From Polytrichum commune (taxonomy: Eukaryota > Streptophyta > Polytrichopsida > Polytrichales > Polytrichaceae), in assembly GCA_950295325.1 (NCBI GenBank), contig OX485807.1, positions 39,214,440 to 39,278,439 of the forward strand: a stretch of DNA of 64,000 nt, in the 5' to 3' direction. Made by a program: the position numbers and the translations under genes. Below are positions 12,120 through 22,941 of the stretch, piece by piece; the first letter of the stretch is position 1, and each line of letters begins with the position of its first letter. Under the pieces are notes generated by a model that was given only the letters and a program-made list of their open reading frames with translations, did not search any database and was not told where the DNA came from.

Positions 12120-13680
12120 ATGTAGCCTTGCCACAAATTGTTATAGGCACCCACTACCTACTTCACTAATAGGTTGAATGCCTACTACAACCCATGGTAG
12201 GGCTCCTCACTACCACCATCTAGTTCATACTAGATTCACAAAGCTCGATAATGATAAGTGTGTAAGGTATGCGGGTTTTACTCGGTTTGGTTTTCTTGTT
12301 CTCCATCTTCTGTTGACTAGATTGACAACTTCAAATTTGTGTTACATTATCAAATTATCTATAATGAAACATCAACAAAAAAATACCAATTGAAAGTCAA
12401 ACCTCCCCCTAATTACTCATGGTTATCAAAAGTGCATGTTTGTTGATTCTTATTTGAATACATAGAGTTCCTCCTAATTATGTTTACTATTAAAAGTGGA
12501 GTAGTCGATAAAATTTGAATGTGTAGTCCAATCTCTTTTAACCCTTAAGTGCTCATGCAACCCAAATTGGGTTGCCACCTAACATTTCCATGAGGTTTGC
12601 GACCCACTAGGTGGCAATCTATGTGGATGAAGGTATGTATTGGTTTAGGGTGTTGCCCATTATCATATGGGCCAAAATAACATATACAAAAGCCATACCC
12701 CAAGCATGTAAGATTTTTTGAGTCCTTTTACTCAACGTTCAACTCTCGTTCTATGGGCCCTCTTAACATATTAGTTAGATGCTCAAAAAGCTACGTAGGT
12801 AGACTCATATTCAAATTGAGCTCCCAATATCCCATTGTTATATTATGAGGGTTCACATCACTAAGTAATGTCATGTGACATTAAAATTATGTGCTCAAAT
12901 ATTTCAAACACTTAAGTTTAATGTTGTACACAATTGGGAGGGTCTATATGGTCTTGTGAAGAGAAGGTCAATCTTCACTTTGACTTCTTATTGCTTATTA
13001 CATCTCAACTCTGATTCTGAAACTTGAAATCACAATCTTCATGTATTACAATTGCTAACTAGATGAGATGCAATATCTTATGAATTCACAAAGTAGTCCG
13101 CAGATTCATGGTATAATACTTCATCACAAATTTAGGAAATCCTTCATAATTTTGCACTTCCTATGAAGTGCTTCACAAGTTTACAACACCCATTCCAACA
13201 CATATGTATTCAGGGCATCCTGATGCATCTGTGCTCTTGTATGAGGAACTCTCAAAGTCAGAGTTAAGTTACCTGCCGAGGTGAGATTTGAGTTTAGAAT
13301 GTTGATCAGCCAATGTATCTCATGTACAATCCAGATTTAATATGTGGGCATCAGCTTGAATTGAGCTTGAATCCAGTTTGCTCCAAGGAAATAATATTAA
13401 GATATGTGAGACCTTATGTGGACACCAGAAAGACGCATGTGAAGATGAGTTTGGACGATGTGTTCGAAATATACTAAACATTCTAACGCAATTGAGAGGG
13501 CCTATGTGATCACTTAAACATGATTCAAGCGAAGTTTCACTTTGACATTATATGATTTTTGCATGTTTCAATTTCAATTCCAAAACTTGAAATGACAATC
13601 TTCATGATTTAACTTTGTTACTCGGATGGGACAATTCCCAACATACGAACTTATGTGTAAAGTGAAAAAAATGCCCATAA
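12120..13680 (+). repeat. Member of a large diverged dispersed repeat family, with internal duplication
   Basis: About 12255-12530 aligns by eye with 44720-44910 and with the reverse complement of about 48420-48690. Shared blocks are TTCTTGTTCTCCATCTTCTG, GAAACATCAACAAAAA, GGTTATCAAAAGTGCATG and AGTCCAATCTCTTTTAA. Within this copy, the block with AATTGGGAGGGTC, CTTCACTTTGAC and ACTTGAAATCACAATCTTCA (about 12930-13060) is repeated at about 13490-13610. A different short repeat interrupts it at 12541-12722. No coding capacity is seen. Confidence 0.6.
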
Positions 13681-14804
13681 TAAGGTTTCACACCTTAACA
13701 ACTAGTATCATAGACCCGAGGCCACAACTTGCACATTCAAACTCATCACATTCTCCCACTTTTAACACATAAATGTTCTCAACGAAGCACGCCTATTCTA
13801 GGAAACCGCACTCCACCACTCTAAGGATTAGTTGGTTTGACACCGTCTTGATGGACTTTTAGTCCCATAAGCCTTTTGACTTCCCAGACATTAAAATCGG
13901 TTTCAGTTCATTTCACAATCCCAAAATTGCACATTCATTCACAATGTGCCTAGCTGCTCCATCAGCCTGAACTCAGGGTGAAACTCCAAGAAGGCTCAAA
14001 AATGAAGCACAGAAAGTTCAAATCTCTGGACTCATGTTTGGCTTTCAACAAGACTATGAAGGATATCTACATACTAGGACCAGCAAGTCCACATCAAACC
14101 ATGTCCTTCATCTCTTTCCTCACTGTTTACTATGGATGTCTCTGATAGCTCAATTTTTATTTTTGCAATTGCAACAGAAATTGACATCTATGCAATCTCA
14201 ATATGCCAAGTAATAAGGAACACGTGTTGAATAGATCCCTTGGTGATATTCTCAAAAGAAAGAAAAATATATAAATAAACATCAATGTGTTTACACTGAC
14301 GTGCAATGTTCATTCGTCATCTCCAGCCCATGTTTGTATGGACGGGAGGAGAGGGATGGTATTCTCATATTACAAGTCCCTTGGAAAAAGATGTTTGTTG
14401 GGTTCATGCATGCCTTATGTAAGAGCAAGATCACTCCAACCTCAACCCCAGCCTCAATACCCTAATATCTCGATACAAAATGATAATATATGTTGAGGTT
14501 GAGGACATTTCCACCTCATTGAACAGGGAGAACCGACTGCAAGTTACAAAGAAACTAGTTGAAGTTCAAGAGTTCAGAAATTTTACCATCAAATTAGAGG
14601 AATCTATGGAACATAACTCAAATTAATCAAGAAAAACCAAAAGATCACATCATGTAACCAATTGGACTTTGAAACACTAGGATTTTGACCGATCATGCCC
14701 AAAAATCTCCCCGGACACTGTTTCACCTCAACCTCAAGTGTCAAAACAACTTCAAAAACCTCAATAATATCGAGGTCAATCTCAATATTTCCCTCTGACC
14801 TCAA
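13681..14804. other. Intergenic stretch, nothing recognised
   Basis: No protein domain is visible. Short CTCAACCTCAA-type motifs occur near both 14440 and 14730 in partly inverted arrangement. They may be remnants of a small element, but no clean termini can be drawn. Confidence 0.4.
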
Positions 14805-15102
14805 TACAGTCTAACCTTGATAATGTCACCCTTGTTAATAGAACACCTTGAAATTGTCACCTAAAAGTTTGAAACCGATTTTCATAGTGTAAAACTCCCT
14901 TGTTATTATCCCTATCACCCTTGATAATGTCACTATTTTTTTCCAAAATCCATAGTGTAAATGTGATAATATCAAGTATGGATGGATTGTATGGGTGGGC
15001 ATGGGTTCGATATTATTGTTCATGGGTGAGCATGGGCTAAAGCAAAGCATATTGGGGGTCATTGAATGAACTCTCATTCAATGCTTTCGGCATAGTGGGA
15101 TG

Positions 15103-16297
15103 CAAGGAGTAAATTTGAAGGGCTATTACCCTTATTTTGGGGTCCAGCCCTTCACTTTCCCTTCAAAATATTTTGCAACCCTTCAAAAAGGAAGGGTTAA
15201 TTTTCTATAAACCCTTCAAAATGAACGGCAAAAAAAAAGTAACCCTTCCCTAGTAATACTTTGAGAAAAATGAGATCACTTGCTCATCTCACATCAGTCA
15301 CCCCTCAATCTGACAAAATTGCAGTAGAAACTGAGAGTCTGAGAGAGTATGGCCTCACAGAGACAGGTGGAGACTCGAGAGAGTCTGGATCCTAAAGTCA
15401 CGGAAAAAAAAGGCCAACAAAATGAAATCGCTTGCAGCCTTGCACTTGATCTCTCTCACCCAATTCTGCAAAAATCAAGCTGGATGCATAGGAGTCTCAG
15501 CGTAAGCAAGTTATAGATTTGACACTTAAGAGTCACAAAGTGGTGCTTCATTGTCAAACAAAAAAACTTGGAATCTGGAGATGACTTTCAGTACTTACGA
15601 GTGCAAAGGTAAAATGAGATCTTCAAGTAGCTTGTGCAAGATTAAAAATGCACCATGCATGGGCAATTTTTGCATCTACCGAAGACTACTTGAGCAGATT
15701 TCCACACATGACACAATTGTGGCAAGTGATCTTGACTCTTCCTGCAAGCACAGCTAGTTGTGAGAGGGAATTTTCAACTCAAAATCTTATCAAATCTTAT
15801 GGGAGATGTGCTCTGAATATCACCACCTTGGACGCTTTTATGAGGATTGCGATGGCGAAGATTCCTATGGAGTCTCTTGATTTTGAAGATATTTGGGAGA
15901 GGTGGATGAGTGTGAAGGATAGAAGATTTCAAGAATTATTTAGATTGTGAGTTTCGAGTTTCTTACATCTTACTACTATTGCTTTCTTGTTGTCCTCAAG
16001 ATTATCATTGATGGCAATATGTTGAGATGTCATTACCATTTCAATATACTCAAACATCAATGTTTCATTAATGAAATAGTTCTATCTTTTCACCATGTGT
16101 GTTCTTTGGTCTCACTTATATTATACGGAGTAGTTTTCAACATCGCTTAAATGATAAACATGATAATGTGCACTTTCAACAAAAACTTCAATACATACAT
16201 GAAGGGCAATTTTTGAGGTAACCCTTCATTTTGAAAGGGAAAATTTTGAGTTACCCTTCCCTATGAAATACAAACAACCCTTCAAATTTATGCCCTG
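15103..16297 (+). mobile_element. hAT element, internally deleted, nested in the pogo-like element
   Basis: Termini CAAGGAGTAAATTTGAAGGG and (inverted) CAGGGCATAAATTTGAAGGG are flanked by an exact 8-bp duplication GTGGGATG (15095-15102 and 16298-16305). The uninterrupted site CATCCCAC is present once in the sister pogo-like copy at 57815-57822. Subterminal AACCCTTC/GAAGGGTT motifs cluster near both ends, as in many hAT elements. The element is 1195 bp and keeps only the C-terminal dimerisation part of the transposase. Confidence 0.93.
15648..15950 (+). pseudogene. hAT transposase C-terminal dimerisation domain fragment
   Basis: The 100-residue frame contains the hallmark of the hAT C-terminal dimerisation region: LPASTASCEREFSTQN at residues 31-46, then TLDAFMRI at 60-67, and an acidic and aromatic tail DFEDIWERW at 78-86. 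Full plant hAT transposases are about 600-800 residues. Here the BED zinc finger and the RNase H-like catalytic core are missing because of the internal deletion. The fragment cannot catalyse transposition. It could at most interact with related proteins if expressed, which nothing in the sequence indicates. The reading frame of the domain itself is intact. Confidence 0.85.
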
Positions 16298-16361
16298 GTG
16301 GGATGCCTTGTGTAATTTCAAATTTGGTACGTGTTTCGGAGTCCAAATGCTCAATTCTACA

Positions 16362-16802
16362 TATATAAACAATCTTGATGAACGTATGAAGTCCAAAATG
16401 GAGGAAGCAACTTTGGAATTGGGTAGACTCATCGCCGCATTAAATTTGGGTTTGGATGTTGAAGGCAAACCTGTAGAAAAGCTTTGTCCTTTGGAGTACA
16501 TAAACATGGAAGGTGAAGATGATTTTGAGGTGGAATTTTCTACTGAGGAGCTTGTGCAATTAGTGCAAGATGGCGAACAAGTTCTTGATTCCATGGAAGT
16601 GGACCCATTGATTGTTGATAGCAGTGATGATGAGTCTAAAGTAATGAAGCTAAGCGATGCACAAAAATATGCTAAAGATGTTTTGAATTTTATGGCTAGC
16701 CAAGGTTCTCAGATTTTCAGCACTCATGAGTTGTTAGAAATGGAAAAAATCCATGACAAACTCAATTGGTGTTGCATATTTAACATCAATAAAACAATGT
16801 GA
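16362..16802 (+). pseudogene. Pogo-like transposase C-terminal fragment, frameshifted (copy 1)
   Basis: From YINNLDERMKSKMEEATLEL onward this is the same protein tail as the ORF at 57225-57812. It covers an acidic segment (MEGEDDFEVE), a second acidic patch (DSSDDES) and a helix-rich end (LSDAQKYAKDVLNFMASQGS). The N-terminal side differs from the sister copy. The segment encoding the conserved NCWRKSAIL region is replaced by unrelated bases, shortening the copy by about 33 bp. Near the end, loss of bases after CATGACAAACTCA shifts the frame, so the protein stops early at 16802. The hAT insertion also cuts it from its upstream sequence. Confidence 0.8.
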
Positions 16803-17103
16803 CATTAGAAGCTTCTTTGTCTCTAGTGAGAGGTCTTTACCTGATCTCAATGACACATTATGATGTGCTCTTGTTGTTATTCACAATTTTGAATTAGATT
16901 TTACATTCAAAAACATTGAAGTCTCATTTTTTTTTTAAAAAAAATTGTAATTATATTTTGATTTTCTACATATTTTTTGATAATATCACATTATGCACAA
17001 AATGTGACATTATCAAGTATGTCACACCTTGTTTATATCACACTTTTTGGTGAAACGGAGGGTGTGACATTATCAAGGTTAGGGTGTATGCCAATCAGTT
17101 GGC

Positions 17104-17362
17104 TGTTAGAACCTTATACTTGTACTACACACTGTACTGCTACTCCTGTAGTTCTACCAATACTCTACTGTAGTCAATCAATTTCACGACTGTATCTCAT
17201 CGCATCTTCCTCGGGATATTGAGCATCCCCCTGAGCATTCATTCGCCACTCACATTTATTGTGGCCTCTGTTGTTCACTTCTGTTTATAAACTCCACTCT
17301 AGCTCAGAATCTATCAAACTGGCTAGTTTCCTAATTGAAGTTACCAATTGAGTCTTCCATCA
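17104..17362 (+). repeat. 5' LTR of a Ty1/copia element
   Basis: The segment starts TGTTAGAACC and ends CTTCCATCA, the canonical TG...CA of an LTR. TGGTACCAGAGC follows immediately, close to the usual initiator-methionine tRNA primer-binding site TGGTATCAGAGC. A TATA-like motif (TTTATAAACTCC, near 17284) sits where an LTR promoter would be. No matching 3' LTR is found in the window, so the 5' boundary rests on the TG and the typical start sequence. Confidence 0.75.
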
Positions 17363-17374
17363 TGGTACCAGAGC
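17363..17374 (+). promoter_or_regulatory. Copia primer-binding site, interrupted by the Mutator-like insertion
   Basis: TGGTACCAGAGC abuts the LTR end and matches the plant copia primer-binding consensus with one difference. Its 3' end (AGC) is the start of the duplicated target AGCTCAGGCA, so the next element landed at the edge of this site. Confidence 0.8.
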
Positions 17375-17381
17375 TCAGGCA

Positions 17382-18543
17382 TTACCGTACTTTAAGGGCA
17401 GCTTCGGCACAAAATAATTCTAAAAATAGACGCCGAAAATTTTGGGAAATTATTGACATTTTTTGCCGAATATAAAATTAATTAATTTTCAAAATTGCCG
17501 AAAAGTAAGAAATTTTAACTTCTCACTGGAATTTTACTTACACTGGAAGCATATATGAATTCTGATGGAGAGAAGGTGCTCCTTTTGTAATCAAGCTCAC
17601 TTACACTAGTCCACAAAGAATATGGGTTAAGAAGTAGCAAGACTCTAAGTGAGGCTTTTCAGATGTGTTGTACACAATTTTTTGGAGTCCAATTGAGCAT
17701 AGAAGATGAAGTTTTATAGAATTTTGTCCAACTAACAAAAGTTGAGAAATCAAGTAATCTTCCACCCCCAACAAGTTTTGTGTCAAAATAAATCTTTATG
17801 CAAAAGATATGGACAAAACATTGCAGCTGTGTAAAGATCAAAAAATTAAAATGCGTTCATAACAGTTTTTCGGAGCTCATTTGTGCATAGAAGATCAACT
17901 TTTTTGGAATTTTGCTGCTCTATGAAAAGTTTAGAAATCAAGTAATCTTCCACCTCCAACAAGTTTTGTGTCAAAATAAGTCTTTATGCGAAAGATATGG
18001 ACAAAACATTGCAGCCGTGTAAAAATCAAAAAATTAAAATGCGTTCATAACAGTTTTTCGGAGCTCATTTGTGCATAGAAGATCAACTTTTTTGGAATTT
18101 TGTTGGTCTAAGAAAAGTTTAGAAATCAAGTAATCTTTCACCTCCAACAAATTTTATGTCATTTGAAGACTCTATGCAAAAGTTATGCGTGTTATAAAAA
18201 TGAAGTCTAACTAGGTGCTTCACCTCAAACTTTACATATCCCATATGCATTGTTGAACACAACTCCACTCTACTTGTATAAAGCACAGAGCATTCTCAAC
18301 TCTTTACAAAATCGTGAAAGATTTATATCTTTTGTAAAACTCTTCACACAAATTGTGAAATCGTGAATAAACATCCTTGTTTACCGTTAGATAATAACTT
18401 CTTGGATGTATGCCGAAATTGCATTATTAAACTATTTAAAATGCCGAAATTTTTAGTAATTTTTTTTTTGCCGCCGAACACTGTTTTTTTACTTTTAATA
18501 ATTATTCGGCAAGAGAGCGCCGAAGCTGCCCTTAACGTACGGT
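17382..18543. mobile_element. Mutator-like (inferred) non-autonomous element in the copia leader
   Basis: Inverted ends: the left reads ACCGTACTTTAAGGGCAGCT (then TCGGC) and the right, inverted, reads ACCGTACGTTAAGGGCAGCT. A 10-bp direct duplication AGCTCAGGCA lies at 17372-17381 and 18544-18553, with TT extra at the left junction. Subterminal TGCCGAA motifs recur near both ends. A 9-10 bp duplication and ends of this sort fit a MULE best. There is no transposase. The interior holds three 188-bp repeats. Confidence 0.8.
17650..18215 (+). repeat. Three tandem 188-bp units inside the Mutator-like element
   Basis: The block GGAG(C/T)(C/T)CA.TTG.GCATAGAAGAT is found at 17684, 17872 and 18060, exactly 188 bp apart each time. 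Each unit continues with AGAAATCAAGTAATCTT and CCAACAA.TTT.TGTCA. Units 2 and 3 are closest to each other. Unit 1 and the end of unit 3 are diverged. Confidence 0.9.
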
Positions 18544-18553
18544 AGCTCAGGCA

Positions 18554-21500
18554 ATAGCTCGTATCTTCTACTTCTCAGCACATTAGATAGTTTTCTAATC
18601 CCAGATGCTTCCCTATGAATGTTGATGTTTCTTCTCTTCTCTCCACTAATGTCACCCCAAAAAATTGCTAAGAGAGGATATCAATGAAGATATTAGTTCA
18701 GGAAGTGTAGACTTCTCACAGTTGTTTACGACACCACCATAAAGAAGCTTATGAACAACTGGAGCCATGACCAAACACGACTCACACTACCCAGTTTTAC
18801 AAGCTGTTGGGCGATCCCAACTAGAGTAGAGGCGCCCATAACCGGTCACTTAAAGAGATTCTATGCCAGATCTGGAGAAGTATAAGGTAGCACAAATTTC
18901 TCCCAGGTAGGAAGATAATAATTCTAATTTTATTCCTTAAATTGAAAGTATTGTGAATTTTTGAAGCCAAAAGTTGGTCCAAACATATTACCAATGTCTA
19001 GAGTCTACCATAGCCACTCAATTTAACCGCTCATTCCACCTCACTTTAGCACTCAAAACCAAGACATGTGTCATGGTTAGGGGTGCATTTATTTTTAATT
19101 TAATTTAAAATACACGTTTTAAAATATATTTTGTAAAATGCTCAACAAATTTTGAGGCATTTTTTATGTTTTTTTATTATAAATTCAGTACTATTATCAA
19201 TCCAAGCCAGTAGGGTGAATATGCACACGCGCAACTTCACCAATTGTTCCATATTACCATATAGCATTAGTACATTTGAACTCAACGACAGTGCCTGAGC
19301 CCTAAGCCCTGCCACGCAAACTGACGAATACCAAAATACGGATTTCACATCGGGGACGATCCAAGCGCAATCTTGGATCAATACTTGGGCGGAGAAGAGC
19401 TCGAAGAAGTGATCCTAGAAAAGGGGAATGTTTTCGACAATGATTTTCCATATAGGACCTCACGGATTGATGTCTTTGATGATTTTCAATAAAACCATAT
19501 ATACTGAAAATATTTCTAAATGTATTTTATAATGCTGCCTCTGACCTCTAAAATAAAATAAAAATGCAACACTAGTCATGGCACTATTCCTTCTAGCCTA
19601 ATCAAAAAATCAATCCCAGCTTGATCAAAATTATGGTACATTGCGCATGGAGTACTAATTGGGAATATGCGTCTCTACTATACAACACCTGGAGTTTCAC
19701 ACTGGAGCAAATTTTACAAGGAAAGGAGATATGGAATTACATTCTGGAGAAAGCCGGACACAACATGAGCAACAAGGAAGCACGGCTTCGACAGATAGAA
19801 GGCTCTCACCATCATCAATTTATCCATGCACCACAGACTGTTTCATCTGGTGAGAGGTTACATTAACTCCCATGATTGTTGGGAAGGATTGAAAAAGCAT
19901 TACGCCTCTTGCAACTGTATCTCGTAATCTGTGGCTGCTCCAGAAACTCGTCACGATCCGCATGAATACTGACCAGTCTATGGATAATCTTTTTTTCACT
20001 TTCAAAGAATAACTTGCATTGAACTAAAATTCCTTGAGGAATTGTTTGTTGTCCTTATCCTCAACTCCCTACCAAGATCATTCCGAGAGTATGTTCAATC
20101 GATCATGAACATGGGTGTCCTCCCTACAATCAAACAGCTTAAGTGCAAGGTACTTGCAGAAGAAATGCACACGGAGCTTGAAGACAACAACATCAACACC
20201 AGTGGTTCCCACACTGAAGAGGCTCTACTCGTCAGTACCAACCGCTCCATAGATGTTCGTAACTTTAGCGGTGAGAAGCGCGGCACACACTGACCTCTTC
20301 CCTTCGACACACTTACCATGGTCAAGCAGGGGCGTTGCACATCCTTACTTGAACACTTCACCTGCCGTTGCAAACATGGCCACTGAAGTCATGAATATCC
20401 CATCAAGCATATGCAAGATCGTATTTACAAGCTAAACCAACAGATGACGACGTTCTGCAAAGACGGACGGCCTAAAGTGAACCTCATAGCGGACAACAAC
20501 TCCAATAAAGCCATTTCAGATGAACCAACTCCAGCCGCATCCATGGACGGACCCTAGACTGTTGACGCCCTTATCACAGAAGTCACTGAGCATCAACGAG
20601 GAGCGGACGTTTGCATCGCCGAAGCAGAAGACAAGTGTTTCCTCGACTCAGGTGCTACCCGACACGTGACCAACAACAGAACACTATTCACAAGCATCAT
20701 GCCAGATCACACTACCGACACCGTCAAAACCATCGGAGGCCAGATCCACCATTTTAGAGGAAAGGAGATATTATTGTCAAACTTCCCAATGGAGAAGTAA
20801 AAGCTATCGGAGATGTTCTGTATGTACCTAGCCTCACGAGAAATCTTCTCTCAGTTGGAGCTCTCACAGACGAAGGCTTCAACATCCATTTTTCTAACAA
20901 CGAATGTGAAGTCCTTGACCATCGGTCCATGAGAACCATTTTCACAGGCTTCCCGTCTTCATCGACATCTTTATCACATGCACTACTCTGCCATCCCACA
21001 CTGCAGCAAAATACACCTCACCGAGACATGAGCTTCACATGAACTTTGGGATGCTAGACTAGGCCACGCCCATCACAACCGCATCTCTCGACTCTTCTCT
21101 AAACAATTAGCCACACATCTCCCCACTCATCTTCTCCCTAGATTATGGCACACATGTACTACTTGCATTCAAGAAAATCAAACGAGAACACCACTCCCAA
21201 AAATTTCTCACTCCCGTGCTACTCGTCCACCTGAACGTGTAACAGCAGATCTTTGTGGCCCATTTTGAATTCCCTAATACTCAGGAGCCAAATACTTTCT
21301 ATCAGTTACTGACAAGTTCTCACACAAAATCTAGATTTATTTGAAAAGAAAGTCCAACACTTTAATCCAATCTCAACACGAAGTCGAGCGGAGTACGGGA
21401 CTCCAAATTCTCAAATTTCAAGCCGACAGAGGAGGGGAATTTACCTGACTGGAATTCATCGATTATTGCAAGAAGAATGGCATTCATTGTGGGCAAAATC

Positions 21501-21720
21501 AAGCCGGCATCCCACAACAAAACGGGATTGTTGAACGGAGAAACCAGTTCCTGCTCAACATGACAAGATGCATCACCACCAACAAAGGACTTTCTCCATC
21601 TCTCTGGGCATAAGCCATAATTGCCATAACCGCTGCATACTTACAAAATTGACTACCAAGTAAGTCAACCCCTCTTGGAACACTAGTGTCTACCTTAACC
21701 ACAAATACACATGACAAAAA
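18554..21720 (+). pseudogene. Ty1/copia gag-pol remnant, frameshifted and 3'-truncated
   Basis: Following the 5' LTR and its interrupted primer site, recognisable copia blocks appear in order across several frames. Gag is at about 19926-20290: NLWLLQKLVTIRMNTDQ, then LNSLPRSFREYVQSI. The protease keeps its active site LDSGATRHVT at about 20642. VLYVPSLTRNLLSVGAL lies near 20817-20870, and the GAG-pre-integrase block ARLGHAHHNRISRLF near 21055. Integrase blocks run from ADLCGPF (21245) through VTDKFSH to PQQNGIVERRNQFLL (near 21511). At least six stops or frameshifts separate them. Reverse transcriptase, RNase H and the 3' LTR are absent, and homology fades at about 21720. It is a dead retroelement. 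Confidence 0.88.
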
Positions 21721-22909
21721 CTTTTACCAAATAACCACATCCCGAGGATGTCGTAATTTTTATCATGATCAACGGTTAGAATGATTATATAAAAATACCA
21801 ATCCTTGTACATATTTATTAGGAGAATAGTTTACTACTTTTTAAATGAAGATATAAATATATGATTGTGTTGGTTACTTTACTCATAATAGTATATGGGT
21901 GCAATTAAAGCTTCAGGACCAAAGGTGTGGCAACATTTGTGACCACAAGATGCAGAGAAAATTGGGCAATAGGTGGAAAATCTAGATCCCAATTGACCCC
22001 TTAGCATATTTGCATCCAAAACAATGGTACAGATCCTTCAACTGCATGTTTTATAAAAAACAAAAAAACAATAGACCATACCAAGTTCAAATATAGGACC
22101 ATAGTTGCTAAGCGTTTAAATTGGTGTAGATAGCTTAAGCACTTTTGTTGTTATGTATTTTAATAGCACGCGTAATGTGTACACACTGGGTGAGGGTGAT
22201 CTTGAGCTCTTGATAAATTTGTAAATGTACATGCACGAATGGACTAAAAAGACATAAGTGAAGATTTTTAATTCTAATTTGTTGGATACACATGTGGTTG
22301 AGATGTAAAAAATGTAGCATGGCATTATTGACACAAATTACAATTTTACACAATGATATGATGTAGTAACCTTCACTATATACTTGTCGATCTCACATGG
22401 TTGCTTAAATCGACATGCATTGACTTCCTCGGATACAAGATTTCATGGCAAATAACATGAAACATAATCTTAAATATGGATGCTCATCATTTTCTAGGAG
22501 GATTTAAAGACAAGCTTGAAGTTTTAGCATTGTTTGCAACCTTTGCGACAAAGGTCTTTTTTTGAGACCAAATTAAGAATTCAATTGCAGGATTTGTCAT
22601 TTAATGATTGTGGTAAACAAAAATCCTACTTTAAAACCTTTAGGGAAAATGATAAGAGAGGAAATTCCTCATGGTGAAATAAAGGTGAAGTTTTAAATGG
22701 AGTGTTGACGTCTGCCAAAATATATGGTCGAAATTTTTCCTCCAAAAATTGCAATACATTATAATTCATTATCACTAGAAGAAAACATGTCAATGCCAAC
22801 CATCCGTTATAATTTGTTTAGGGTATTATTTTTAATGAAATTTTTTTTGAAGATCTCATCTTTATGTTTTATGTTTTGGTATTCAACACAACAATAGAAG
22901 TTGCCATGG

Positions 22910-22941
<32 letters not shown>

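Larger units (their letters stand above)
14807..17086 (+). mobile_element. Pogo-like Tc1/mariner element, internally deleted, split by a nested hAT
   Basis: The left end CAGTCTAACCTTGATAATGT and the right end (inverted CACCCTAACCTTGATAATGT) form terminal inverted repeats of about 23 bp, flanked by TA target duplications (14805-14806 and 17087-17088). Further CTTGATAATGTCAC-type repeats lie just inside both ends. Without the nested hAT and its extra 8 bp the element is about 1077 bp. Only the C-terminal part of a DDE transposase remains, so it cannot move on its own. A near-identical sister lies inverted at 57002-58111. Confidence 0.9.
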
